A DNA stretch of 16,501 nucleotides from Devosia sp. (lineage in GTDB: Bacteria; Pseudomonadota; Alphaproteobacteria; Rhizobiales; Devosiaceae). The stretch is from the NCBI GenBank assembly GCA_028290225.1, contig JAQGKH010000104.1, positions 1-16,501 on the forward strand. Direction: 5' to 3'. The notes under the pieces were generated by a model that saw only the letters and a program-made list of their open reading frames with translations, did not search any database and was not told the DNA's origin. Of the stretch, positions 6,072 to 12,959 are shown piece after piece. Each line of letters opens with the position of its first letter. Within the stretch, counting starts at the first letter, position 1. Made by a program: the position numbers and the translations under genes.

Positions 6072-6998
6072 CGTCCCACTATCCTCGTGACCAAGCCGCT
6101 GGCCAAAAGCTGCCTCAAGGAGCTTGAGCAACTGTTTGACGTTCGCTCCATCGTCAACGCGGCCGACCCTGACGCAATCATGGCCGAGAACGCGGAATCC
6201 ATCCGGGCGGTTGCCGGAGGCAAGGTGTCCGCGGCCATGATGGCAAAGCTGCCCAAGCTGGAGATCATAGCCAATGAGGGTGTCGGCGTGGATACGACCG
6301 ACGTGCAAACAGCCAAGCAGCGCGGCATCGCCGTGACCAACACGCCTGACGTTCTAAATATCGCGGTGGCGGAACTTGCCGTGGGCCTTATGCTGGCTCT
6401 GGCCCGCACGCTGCCACAGGCCGACCGGTTCGTGCGCGATGGTCAATGGGCCAAGGGCATGTTTCCGCTGCGCAGCCAACTCAATGGCAAGACCGTGGGC
6501 ATTCTTGGACTGGGACGCATTGGCAAGGAAATCGCCACGCGGCTCACGAGCTTCGGCATGAACATCGTGTATTTCGGCCGCCAGGAGCAGCACGACCAGC
6601 CCTACCGCTATTTCGACGATCTCGAGGCAATGGCTCGTGAGAGCGACTGGCTGGTGGTGATCGCTCCAGGCGGGAAGGCGACGGACGGAATCGTTTCGCG
6701 CCAGATCATTGAAGCGCTAGGCCCCGAGGGGCGGCTGGTCAATGTCGCCAGGGGCTCGCTGGTTGATCAGGCCGCGCTGATCGAGGCACTTGCCTCAGGC
6801 AGGCTTGGCGGCGCAGCGCTGGACGTGTTCGAAGAGGAGCCCGGTGTACCGGCCGAACTTCTGGTGCTCGACAATGTCGTCGTCAGTCCCCACATGGGTA
6901 GCCGCACCGAAGAAGCGCGTGAAGCGATGGGGCGCCTCGTCATTGATAATCTCGTGGCGCACTTCGAAGGGCGATCGTTGCCCTCGCGGGTGGCGTAA
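6069..6998 (+). CDS. D-isomer-specific 2-hydroxyacid dehydrogenase, NAD(P)-dependent
   Basis: 309 residues from the proposed ATT start, the normal family length; the open frame reaches back to 5910 but the first 53 codons have no family character. It interconverts a 2-oxo acid and a D-2-hydroxy acid with NAD(P)H in the cytoplasm. Motifs seen, numbered from 6069, are the Rossmann fold GKTVGILGLGRIGKEIA (GxGxxG at about 145-150), the catalytic Arg in VNVARGSLVD (about 228), the Glu in DVFEEEPGVP (about 257) and the catalytic His in SPHMGS (about 275). It resembles the hydroxypyruvate/glyoxylate reductase branch more than long phosphoglycerate dehydrogenases, since no ACT domain is present. It is first in a plus-strand unit with the 71-residue protein and the MFS carrier. 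It probably handles a 2-oxo acid released by the pathway. Confidence 0.88.
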   Translation: MRPTILVTKPLAKSCLKELEQLFDVRSIVNAADPDAIMAENAESIRAVAGGKVSAAMMAKLPKLEIIANEGVGVDTTDVQTAKQRGIAVTNTPDVLNIAVAELAVGLMLALARTLPQADRFVRDGQWAKGMFPLRSQLNGKTVGILGLGRIGKEIATRLTSFGMNIVYFGRQEQHDQPYRYFDDLEAMARESDWLVVIAPGGKATDGIVSRQIIEALGPEGRLVNVARGSLVDQAALIEALASGRLGGAALDVFEEEPGVPAELLVLDNVVVSPHMGSRTEEAREAMGRLVIDNLVAHFEGRSLPSRVA

Positions 6999-7027
6999 TG
7001 GCGCCAGGGGCCCCCGGAGGCAATGGC

Positions 7028-7243
7028 ATGGCTAAAGCCGCATCAGGCATGGCCGCAGCCCGGCATGACATCCTGTGGGCCGGCTATGTGCCGGTTATCT
7101 CCCGCACGACATCGGCTTATGCCGGACACACCACCGCGCGGCTTGGGGGCACGGCAAAGCTCGTTCCTGGGCTCCTTGTGCGGCTGATCCGACGTGCCAA
7201 GTCGAAGCTGGCAGAAGCGCTGCAAGCAAAGACGCTGCGATGA
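7028..7243 (+). CDS. Unrecognised 71-residue basic protein between dehydrogenase and MFS genes
   Basis: I do not recognise this protein. ATG 7028 is preceded by GGAGG (7016-7020) at seven bases, a better ribosome site than that of either neighbour. The frame also extends up to ATG 6998, which overlaps the dehydrogenase stop as TAATG. Its TGA overlaps the MFS start as ATGA (7240-7243). Codon third positions are mostly G or C, like the neighbours. The product is Ala-rich at the N-terminus (MAKAASGMAAARHD), has a short apolar stretch (ILWAGYVPVIS) and ends in a basic amphipathic segment (LVRLIRRAKSKLAEALQAKTLR). There is no signal peptide or clear membrane helix. It could be a small partner of the transporter or a spacer that couples translation. 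Confidence 0.55.
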   Translation: MAKAASGMAAARHDILWAGYVPVISRTTSAYAGHTTARLGGTAKLVPGLLVRLIRRAKSKLAEALQAKTLR

Positions 7244-8490
7244 ACATGGGCCAGCGCGTCGCTGCAAACCCAGGCCGTCCGGGATTGTCTTATGGCTGGA
7301 TGATTGTTGCTATCACCTTTTTGTCCATGGCGCTGGTGCTCGGATCCCGTTTCACCATGGGCATGTTCCTGCCCTATATGCCCGAGGCCCTCAATGCGTC
7401 GGCGGCCGACGTTTCGGCCGCTTTCGCAGTTCCGATGATCGGCGCGGCCATCCTGCAGCCGCTGGCTGGCGTTTTCTTCGACCGACTGGGTGGGCGAACG
7501 GTTCTCGCAACAGGCATTGGCTGCGCCAGTCTTGCCCTTTGCGGCTCAGCCTTCGCTAGTGATCTCTGGCAGGTCATGCTGTTCATGGGCCTTGGCTGCT
7601 CCGTCGCCTATGCCGCGGTCAGTCCGGTGCTGACGACCGCCATCGTTATCGATTGGTTCGACGGTCGGCGAGGGGCACCGTTGGGTGTGGCAACTTCGGG
7701 AACCAAGGTAGCCATGGTGTTGCTGCCGCCTGTCTTGGCATTGCTGATCGCCACGTTCGGGTGGCGAACGGCAATGTTCAGCCTGGGCGCGGCAATCATG
7801 TTGCTGCTGCCGCTGGTCCTGCTTTTCGTCCGGGATGCCCCGACCAAGCATCGTTCCGGAGCGGGCGGGCAAGGCAGCGCGCTCAAGCCGACAGAAGGCG
7901 CTACCCTTCAGCAGGCGCTGCGCATGCCCGCATTCTGGCTTCTGGCAGTCACCCTGTTCGCCAACGGTCAGGTGATGAACCTCGTCTTCATCCACCTTCC
8001 CAGCTTTATGCTAAGCAAGGGCTATTCGGAGGGGCTGGCGGCGCTGGGACTGGCGCTGCTCGGCGGCGTCGGCGTGTTCGGGACGGTTGTTAGCGGCATC
8101 CTTTCCGACCGCATCGGCAGTCGGCTGATGCTGTTGATCATGTTCGCAGCTCGCGGTGCATCGGCCCTTCTGGTGATCCTCATGCCCGGACCATTCTCAA
8201 TGCTGCTGTTCGTGGCGGTATTCGGCCTGCTCGGCTATGGGGCGATCGGGGTCATCGGCAGCCTGGCGCCGGAACTCTTCGGCAAGCGTGCCATTGGCGC
8301 CATTCTGGGCACCGTCTACGTGTTCAACCAGATCGGTGGCGCGGCCGGCGTGTATTCGGGCGGCATTGCGTACGATCTGACTGGCGACTACAGCATTTCC
8401 CTCTGGCTGAGTGTCGCCACCACCATGGTTTCCACCGTAGCTATCGCTCTTCTGCCGCGATCCGGGCCACCCCAAGGCCGCATGGCTTGA
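7240..8490 (+). CDS. MFS transporter, probable organic-acid/aromatic-acid carrier
   Basis: 416 residues from ATG 7240, which overlaps the preceding small gene (ATGA); the frame is open further upstream but that part reads as the other frame of the small gene. About twelve hydrophobic segments are visible in the inner-membrane pattern of the major facilitator superfamily. The loop 2-3 signature is GVFFDRLGGR at about residues 78-87, its echo in the second half is GILSDRIGSR at about 286-295, and a hydrophilic central loop (RDAPTKHRSGAGGQGSALK) lies at about 195-215. The GWMIVAITFLSMAL start and overall layout recall the monocarboxylate/oxalate-formate group of carriers. Being last in the dehydrogenase unit, it probably imports the pathway substrate or a related acid; the substrate is inferred only from context. 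Confidence 0.9.
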   Translation: MNMGQRVAANPGRPGLSYGWMIVAITFLSMALVLGSRFTMGMFLPYMPEALNASAADVSAAFAVPMIGAAILQPLAGVFFDRLGGRTVLATGIGCASLALCGSAFASDLWQVMLFMGLGCSVAYAAVSPVLTTAIVIDWFDGRRGAPLGVATSGTKVAMVLLPPVLALLIATFGWRTAMFSLGAAIMLLLPLVLLFVRDAPTKHRSGAGGQGSALKPTEGATLQQALRMPAFWLLAVTLFANGQVMNLVFIHLPSFMLSKGYSEGLAALGLALLGGVGVFGTVVSGILSDRIGSRLMLLIMFAARGASALLVILMPGPFSMLLFVAVFGLLGYGAIGVIGSLAPELFGKRAIGAILGTVYVFNQIGGAAGVYSGGIAYDLTGDYSISLWLSVATTMVSTVAIALLPRSGPPQGRMA

Positions 8491-8508
8491 ACGATGGTGC
8501 AAGGCTGG

Positions 8509-8543
8509 GGACGCGCAACTGCCCGATGCTGGGCCCCGCGTCC
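8509..8543 (+). terminator. Possible structured 3' end of the MFS transcript
   Basis: GGACGCG (8509-8515) pairs with CGCGTCC (8537-8543), and inside it GCCC pairs with GGGC, giving a compact stem 19 bases after the MFS stop. No T run follows, so termination would have to be Rho-assisted or the structure may only protect the 3' end. Confidence 0.3.
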
Positions 8544-8785
8544 TCGTCCGGCGCCGATAGGCCGGCAGCAAACATGTTCCCGCGCCGCATAAGCGCCGCC
8601 AAAGTCATCAGGCCGCGCGGGCTATGCCCGGAAAATGGCCAATAAAGCCATCGGCGCCTCGCTGGACTGGAGCTGTCCATTCAATCTTGGAGTGCGGAGC
8701 ACACGGGGCTCGGGCAAGGCTGCGCTCAACAAGTGTTGACCCGGCCCATGCAACGGGAGGGCAGCTGAGGGATTGGCTCGGGTAG

Positions 8786-8819
8786 AGCCCGCACCCGCGG
8801 GCTGCTTGGCCCCCGCAGC
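8786..8819 (+). promoter_or_regulatory. Overlapping, mutually exclusive hairpins in the sugar dehydrogenase leader
   Basis: AGCCCGC/GCGGGCT (8786-8792 and 8797-8803) and GCTGC/GCAGC (8801-8805 and 8815-8819) share bases 8801-8803, so only one can form at a time. They lie 32-65 bases upstream of the ATG. GC-rich sequence makes such pairs by chance, so the regulatory role is a guess. Confidence 0.25.
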
Positions 8820-8850
8820 CTTCCATGCGGCTACGATACGGGATTACCTG

Positions 8851-10077
8851 ATGCCGCATTTGACCCTTCTTCTTGCCGGGACAGTGCTGTCCACCGTCAG
8901 CTTCGCTCCACCCGTTTTCGCTCAGGAGCAGACTGTGCAATCTCAGGCGCCCAATGCGTCTGATCAGCAGCCGGCATTTCAGCAGCAAACCCGTGCCCCG
9001 CTGCCGGAAAGCCCCACGGCGGTCCAAACCGAAGTGGTCGCCAGCGGCCTGCCGCAGCTTTGGGCGCTCGAATTTCTCCCCGACGGTCGCATGCTGGTAA
9101 CGGCAAAAGCCGGTGCTCTGCACATCATCGACGAAGACGGCGAAGCTGGCGAGCCGATCGAAGGTGTTCCCGCCGTTGCGAGTGAAGGGCAGGGCGGCTT
9201 GCTCGATGTGGCCCTCGCGCCCGATTTCGAAACGTCCAACAAGATTTTCCTTTCGTTCTCCGAACCCCGCGAGGGCGGCAACGGAACCTCGGTTGCTTCG
9301 GCACGGCTGGTAATGGATGAGGCCGGCGGCGGCAGGCTGGAAGATGTCGCGGTTATCTTCCAGCAGATGCCAACCTATGACGGCACCAAGCACTTTGGCT
9401 CGCGCCTCCTATTCGGGGAAGATGGCGCCTTGTTTGTCACGGTGGGCGAGCGATCCGATGTTGAGCCGCGCGTGCAGGCGCAGGATCTGGGATCGGGACT
9501 GGGCAAGGTCTTCCGCATCGACCAGCACGGAGCTGCCCTGCCGGATAATCCCTTTGTGGATGTGGAAGGCGCCTTGCCCGAAATCTGGAGCTTGGGTCAC
9601 CGCAACATGCAATCGGCGGCCTTGGACGGGCAGGGCCGTCTATGGACCGTGGAACATGGCCCCAAGGGGGGCGATGAACTTAACCGGCCTGAGCCCGGCA
9701 CCAACTATGGCTGGCCCGAGGTGACCTACGGTATCGATTATAGCGGCAGGCCCATTGGCGAGGGCATCACTCAGAAAGCCGAAACGGCACAGCCCGTTTA
9801 TTACTGGGATCCCGTTATCGCGCCCTCGGGCATGGCCTACTACGAGGGCGATGAATTCCCCCAATGGCAGGATGCATTCCTGGTGGGCGGGCTCGTGGCA
9901 CAGTCCGTTGTGGTCGTGCATATCGGCGATGACGATCAGGTCGAAGCCGAGGAATGGGTGCCGCTCCAGGCGCGGGTGCGGGACGTCAAGGTTGGCCCGG
10001 ACGGGGCCGTGTATGCGGTGACGGAGAACTCGGGCGCCGGAACTTCCCAGATCGTGCGCCTCACCAGCGCGTCCTGA
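8851..10077 (+). CDS. PQQ-dependent aldose sugar dehydrogenase-like protein, exported
   Basis: 408 residues from ATG 8851, chosen because it begins a clear signal peptide (MPHLTLLLAGTVLSTVSFAP, cleavage after VFA at residue 24). A TTG 78 bases upstream would hide it. The mature protein is a glucose/sorbosone dehydrogenase beta-propeller of the YliI/Asd type, which oxidises free aldoses in the periplasm with pyrroloquinoline quinone. Motifs seen are LPQLWALEFLPDGRMLVT, EGQGGLLDVALAPDF, the catalytic-type His in KHFGSRLLF (H181), SLGHRNMQ (H250), EHGPKGGDELN (268-278) and WDPVIAPSGMAYY. A short Gln-rich linker (about 25-55) follows the signal. It is monocistronic, with a terminator-like hairpin after it, and is not obviously tied to the catabolic island. 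Confidence 0.92.
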   Translation: MPHLTLLLAGTVLSTVSFAPPVFAQEQTVQSQAPNASDQQPAFQQQTRAPLPESPTAVQTEVVASGLPQLWALEFLPDGRMLVTAKAGALHIIDEDGEAGEPIEGVPAVASEGQGGLLDVALAPDFETSNKIFLSFSEPREGGNGTSVASARLVMDEAGGGRLEDVAVIFQQMPTYDGTKHFGSRLLFGEDGALFVTVGERSDVEPRVQAQDLGSGLGKVFRIDQHGAALPDNPFVDVEGALPEIWSLGHRNMQSAALDGQGRLWTVEHGPKGGDELNRPEPGTNYGWPEVTYGIDYSGRPIGEGITQKAETAQPVYYWDPVIAPSGMAYYEGDEFPQWQDAFLVGGLVAQSVVVVHIGDDDQVEAEEWVPLQARVRDVKVGPDGAVYAVTENSGAGTSQIVRLTSAS

Positions 10078-10086
10078 TTTCTTGCA

Positions 10087-10120
10087 GGCCCATCCGCTTG
10101 CTGGATGGCCTTCGCAACAT
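10087..10120 (+). terminator. Probable intrinsic terminator of the sugar dehydrogenase gene
   Basis: GGCC-C-ATCC pairs with GGATGGCC (10087-10095 with 10103-10110, one bulged C), followed by TTCGCAACATTTT. It lies about ten bases after the stop codon. Confidence 0.45.
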
Positions 10121-10221
10121 TTTGGCAGCGTGCAAATCCGGCCTTTCACCTTTGCCTGGTTCAATCAAGACAACCTATGCTGCCGTTGAAGGGCGTCACC
10201 CATTCAGCGCCTCCAGTCACC

Positions 10222-10476
10222 TCACGTCGGATGCGCTTCTGGTTCCTCGTCCTCGCCGGGCATTTCCGCTTCAATTGCATCAAGCGCATCAGCGATTTTC
10301 ATCGCAGTTGTGGGGTTGCCATCGGCTTCTGACTTGGCTTGTTCGTAACTGGTCAGCTCTTGTGGGCTGATGCCGGCGCGCGCCGCAAGATCGTCTGCGC
10401 TGATTCCGAGGCGCTCGCGTCTGTCTCGGTCCATGGCAGGCGTGTGATCGGTAAGGGTAATGCGGGTGTCGGCCAT
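10222..10476 (-). CDS. Small XRE-type helix-turn-helix protein
   Basis: 84 residues from ATG 10476, which has GGAGA five bases upstream; a TTG four codons earlier lies over that ribosome site and is excluded. Residues about 20-60 (RRERLGISADDLAARAGISPQELTSYEQAKS) match a Cro/C1-type helix-turn-helix, with the second helix in AARAGIS and the recognition helix around QELTSYEQ. The C-terminus is strongly acidic (EAEMPGEDEEPEAHPT). The unit is short and stands alone between the sugar dehydrogenase and tonB. A 16-bp imperfect palindrome just upstream (10489-10504) could be its own operator. It may be a stand-alone regulator or a leftover of a larger module; the target is unknown. Confidence 0.75.
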   Translation of the reverse strand: MADTRITLTDHTPAMDRDRRERLGISADDLAARAGISPQELTSYEQAKSEADGNPTTAMKIADALDAIEAEMPGEDEEPEAHPT

Positions 10477-10488
10477 GGCTGTCTCCAA

Positions 10489-10504
10489 TCCAGCTTCAAC
10501 TGGA
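10489..10504. promoter_or_regulatory. Imperfect palindrome upstream of the XRE-type gene
   Basis: TCCAG-CTTCAA-CTGGA, 13-28 bases upstream of the ATG, partly overlapping the leader. It is a candidate operator for autoregulation; the evidence is symmetry only. Confidence 0.3.
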
Positions 10505-10598
10505 CAGTTTAACGGCTGGCCGTCGCAAGCGTTTCCTGGGAGCGCTCAACTGCTGGATTAGCTGCCTCTTTTCATCGATGGAATGCCTCCAACACCGG

Positions 10599-11585
10599 CT
10601 AGCGTGCGAGGCGGAATTCAATCGGAATGGTGATGGATTTACCGACGAACTCGGCAGGCGGAGCCGGAACAGGCGAGGCGCGGCCGATCATGGCGAGTAC
10701 CGCCCGATCCAGATCGGGATAGCCTGATGAGCGCGCGATGCTGGACGACACCACATTGCCTGCCTTATCGAGCGCAAACTTGAGTTGAACCACGCCCTCC
10801 TCGCGCCGGCTTTGCGACGAACGCGGGTACTGCTTGCGTCGGTTGAGATGGCTCATCAACTGCGATTGCCAGCGGGCGGGCGACACCGATGGTGCGGCCT
10901 GCCGGGCTGCCGGTTGCGTGCTTGCCGCCGTCTGTGCCCGTGGTGCCGCTGATGGCGGCGGTGCGGCCGTACGTGGCGCCGCCTGCTGCGCCGGTGGGCG
11001 TGCCGCTATTGGCTTTGGCCGGCGGCGACGCTCCTGCAGGCTTGCCGAGGCTTGCACGGGCATGGGCGCAACCACGGCCGGCTCGGGTGCTTCCACCAGG
11101 TCGGGGATAACCTGCTCGGGTGGCTCGACCACTGGCTCCTCGGGCTCGGGCAGTTCTTCGGGTAGCGGCTCCACCGGCTCGGGAGTGATTTCGGATGACG
11201 GCTCCGGCACCGGATCGGGTTCAACCTCCTCGGGCGGCTCTTCCGGCTCGGGCGGCACTTGCTCGGGCTCGGGCTGCGGATCGATGACCTCGTCCTCGGG
11301 AAGCTCCGATGGCGCCACCTCAGATTGCTCGACCATGGTTTGCTGGTCCGGAGGCATGTCCGCGAGGGCGTTTTCGGCCGACGTGCTGATCGGCGCCAAC
11401 TCCAACATGATCGCATCGGGCAACCCGCCTTCGAGAACCGGTTCGGGCGGCCGATTGGCAAACCAGTACGCGGCGCCAGCCTGTGTGCCAATGACGATTA
11501 CAAAGGCACTTGTCCACAACAGCAAGTCGCGCCACAAGCCGCGTTCGAAAGTCTCGATTTGCCTTGTGGCCAGCGTTCCGCTCAT
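10599..11585 (-). CDS. tonB: TonB energy transducer
   Basis: 328 residues. TonB spans the inner membrane and periplasm and passes proton-motive energy from ExbB/ExbD to outer-membrane receptors for siderophores and other ligands. Seen here are a cytoplasmic start, one membrane helix at about 21-42 (LLLWTSAFVIVIGTQAGAAYWF is its core), a long Pro/Glu-rich stretch at about 80-165, a Pro/Ala-rich basic stretch at about 175-235, and a C-terminal TonB domain (YPRSSQSRREEGVVQLKFAL, SSGYPDLDRAVLAMI, IPIEFRLAR). ATG 11585 overlaps the stop of the exbD remnant (ATGA), the normal exbB-exbD-tonB coupling. The gene itself looks intact, but its local partners are broken, so it would need another ExbB/ExbD pair, and its translation may suffer from the loss of upstream coupling. 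Confidence 0.92.
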   Translation of the reverse strand: MSGTLATRQIETFERGLWRDLLLWTSAFVIVIGTQAGAAYWFANRPPEPVLEGGLPDAIMLELAPISTSAENALADMPPDQQTMVEQSEVAPSELPEDEVIDPQPEPEQVPPEPEEPPEEVEPDPVPEPSSEITPEPVEPLPEELPEPEEPVVEPPEQVIPDLVEAPEPAVVAPMPVQASASLQERRRRPKPIAARPPAQQAAPRTAAPPPSAAPRAQTAASTQPAARQAAPSVSPARWQSQLMSHLNRRKQYPRSSQSRREEGVVQLKFALDKAGNVVSSSIARSSGYPDLDRAVLAMIGRASPVPAPPAEFVGKSITIPIEFRLAR

Positions 11586-11700
11586 GGAGCCGAACTGCCT
11601 GTCGCGGGCGTCTCTTCTGCCGCAGCATCCGCAGGATTGCCCACCGGCGCTGTCGTTTCCAGCCCGACCAGCGCAATCTTGAGATAGCTGTCGTTGCCAA
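11582..11700 (-). pseudogene. exbD: exbD remnant, C-terminus only
   Basis: The minus strand encodes GNDSYLKIALVGLETTAP followed by an Ala/Pro/Glu tail and a TGA that overlaps the tonB start. SYLKIALVGLE matches the end of the periplasmic domain of the ExbD found in this type of locus. The N-terminal membrane anchor and most of the periplasmic domain are absent. Upstream of about 11700 the minus-strand frame reads as the complement of the inverted exbB piece. Confidence 0.65.
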
Positions 11701-11711
11701 GCGCCAGGCTG

Positions 11712-11989
11712 AGATCGTCCGTGTGGCTCGCCAAGACCATGGAGCTGACCGGGGCCAAAGCCCGGATCAGGCGCACGGTGCGTGCCCTACAGGCGGCGAC
11801 CAGCCTTCATGAGGCCGTCCGGGCGTTGGCGGGCAAGCCCGGGGTCGGCGCCACGCTGGTTCTGGCAGCACAGCAGGAGGTGGAGCGCGCTGAAACCGTT
11901 ATTGATTTTTGCCGCCAATAGCGGGCTCAAGGAACGCGTCAGCTCCCGGTTGCACCGGATCGAGACTGCCGCCGGCCGCCAGGTTGCAA
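11712..11989 (+). pseudogene. exbB: Inverted internal segment of exbB (cytoplasmic region)
   Basis: On the plus strand, opposite to the rest of the locus, are VWLAKTMELTGAKARIRRTV, then RALAGKPGVGATLVLAAQQ, then EVERAETVID in one frame, and in the next frame AANSGLKERVSSRLHRIETA ending AGRQVA. These are the successive parts of the ExbB segment that normally follows the first membrane helix. The two frames join if one T is removed from the TTTTT run near 11907. The piece ends at the palindrome TTGCAA (11984-11989). It has no start codon of its own and cannot make ExbB. Confidence 0.72.
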
Positions 11990-12355
11990 TCGAAGCCAGC
12001 AGCAAGCCGATCATTACGCCTTTCACCACGAAGTCGGCACCCATGAACATGCCCCAGGGTGACAGGACATGCGGCAGGTTTTCGTCGGCAGGGAACTCCG
12101 CCGTAACTCCCTCCTGGGGGGGCGCTGCTCCCGGCCGGCAACTGCCTCGGGCCCTTTACTGCTTGCATCCATTCCGGGGGCGGGGATGGTGGCGGCCGGT
12201 ACAGCCGGTGCAATCACGGCGCCCGCATCAGCAGGCGCGATAATCGGCTCCACCGACGCGGGTGATGCTTCCTGCGCCAGGAGCGGGCTTGCGCTCAAGG
12301 CGAACGCCAGAGCCAAGGCCACCTTCAGGTCCCACTTTACCTTGTCATGCCCCAT
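11979..12355 (-). pseudogene. exbB: exbB remnant, N-terminal part (signal peptide, linker, first membrane helix)
   Basis: ATG 12355 starts a signal peptide (MGHDKVKWDLKVALALAFAL, cleavage near LLAQ), followed by an Ala/Pro-rich linker as in the long ExbB of alphaproteobacteria. After a C7 run (12116-12122 on the plus strand) the frame is wrong; with one C added it continues as EFPADENLPHVLSPWGMFMG and the first membrane helix FVVKGVMIGLLLASIATW. The helix ends at 11979, exactly where the inverted exbB piece begins. The second and third membrane helices are nowhere in the window. The gene is therefore a disrupted remnant, unless the assembly is wrong here. Confidence 0.75.
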
Positions 12356-12396
12356 GCTTCTTGCCCCGCCGATCCGTATGGATCTGCTCTTATGAA

Positions 12397-12410
12397 ACAT
12401 GATTACATGT
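12397..12410. promoter_or_regulatory. Dyad ACATG-N4-CATGT upstream of the exbB remnant
   Basis: A perfect five-base dyad with a four-base spacer, 42-55 bases upstream of the exbB ATG. It overlaps a minus-strand TTGACA (12413-12408) that could be a -35 element. A metal-responsive operator would make sense for a TonB locus, but the motif does not match a consensus I can name. Confidence 0.35.
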
Positions 12411-12600
12411 CAACATTAGGCGCGCAGCTGGTTAGACGGAATTCCTAGGGTTCTCCGTGTGGTGGCAGAGCCTGTTCTATCAGGATCAAGATCTGCATGA
12501 GAGAAAAGTGCGGGCGGGCGCCTCGGCCGGAGCTCCCTAGTCCTCTGTGATCGCTATCGTGGCAATCTAGCCCGGCCTCTGGGCCATGACGCGGCCGGCC

Positions 12601-12801
12601 CTATGCCGAGATACTGAGAATGTGGCTTTCAAAGGCTACGAAGTCGCCCTCGACGGGCGTCGCCGTATCAACCAGGGTGCGCTCTCCGCTAATCTTGAGA
12701 AATCCGTCCCCGATCACTTGCTCGATGATGTCATCAAGCTCCCGCTCGTCGCTGAAGCCAATCTTGGTGCCGTCGCTAAGGGTGAGTTGGTAATCGGCCA
12801 T
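12601..12801 (-). CDS. Hypothetical 66-residue acidic protein
   Basis: I do not recognise the family. ATG 12801 is preceded by GGAGAGG three to nine bases upstream, a strong ribosome site; an ATG 51 bases earlier lies across it and is less likely. The product (MADYQLTLSDGTKIGFSDE at the start, HILSISA at the end) has alternating polar/apolar strands around an acidic helix (DERELDDIIEQVIGDGFLKI) and no signal or membrane segment, suggesting a small soluble alpha/beta protein. It is divergent from the lipoprotein gene at 12960 and probably monocistronic. Confidence 0.7.
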   Translation of the reverse strand: MADYQLTLSDGTKIGFSDERELDDIIEQVIGDGFLKISGERTLVDTATPVEGDFVAFESHILSISA

Positions 12802-12959
12802 TCGCCTCTCCGGTGAAATATTGTACGGCGGGGTCAACGCGTAGAGCGCCAAAAAGTGCGCCCCGATAAAAACAAACTCGTTAATAATGCGAAAGGCAGG
12901 ATGGAACTGGCACCCACCTGGTTTGTTTCCTTCACTCTACTTACCCGAGGACCAAACCA

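Larger units (their letters stand above)
8491..8850. other. Intergenic region between MFS and sugar dehydrogenase genes
   Basis: 360 bases with no gene I can support. It holds the possible 3' structure of the MFS transcript at its left end and a pair of overlapping hairpins near its right end. A TTGACC at about 8735 could be a -35 element but has no convincing -10. Minus-strand open frames here lack ribosome sites and family resemblance. Confidence 0.5.

Noticed and set aside
7075..7239. Upstream extension of the MFS transporter
   Set aside because: These codons are the out-of-frame reading of the 71-residue gene; the ATG at 7240 begins just before the first membrane helix.
8441..8680. Minus-strand frame in the gap after the MFS gene
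   Set aside because: It overlaps the MFS 3' end, has no ribosome site and no familiar sequence.
8608..9393. Long minus-strand open frame (261 codons) over the start of the sugar dehydrogenase gene
   Set aside because: It is the complement of a GC-rich gene with a clear signal peptide and family motifs; it has no ribosome site and no recognisable domain.
10834..11682. Plus-strand open frame rich in Gly/Ser repeats opposite tonB
   Set aside because: The repeats are the antisense reading of the Pro/Glu-rich codons of TonB; nothing supports translation.
11712..11989. Idea that the inverted exbB piece is a phase-variable invertible element
   Set aside because: No flanking inverted repeats of recombinase size and no invertase gene are visible, and inverting it back would still leave exbB/exbD incomplete.
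12904..12924. Possible sigma-54 promoter (CTGGCAC, then TGGTTT) upstream of the lipoprotein, which would suit the nearby DctD-like regulator
   Set aside because: The -24 half is good, but the -12 half lacks the required GC (TGG instead of TTGC), so it is not a convincing match.
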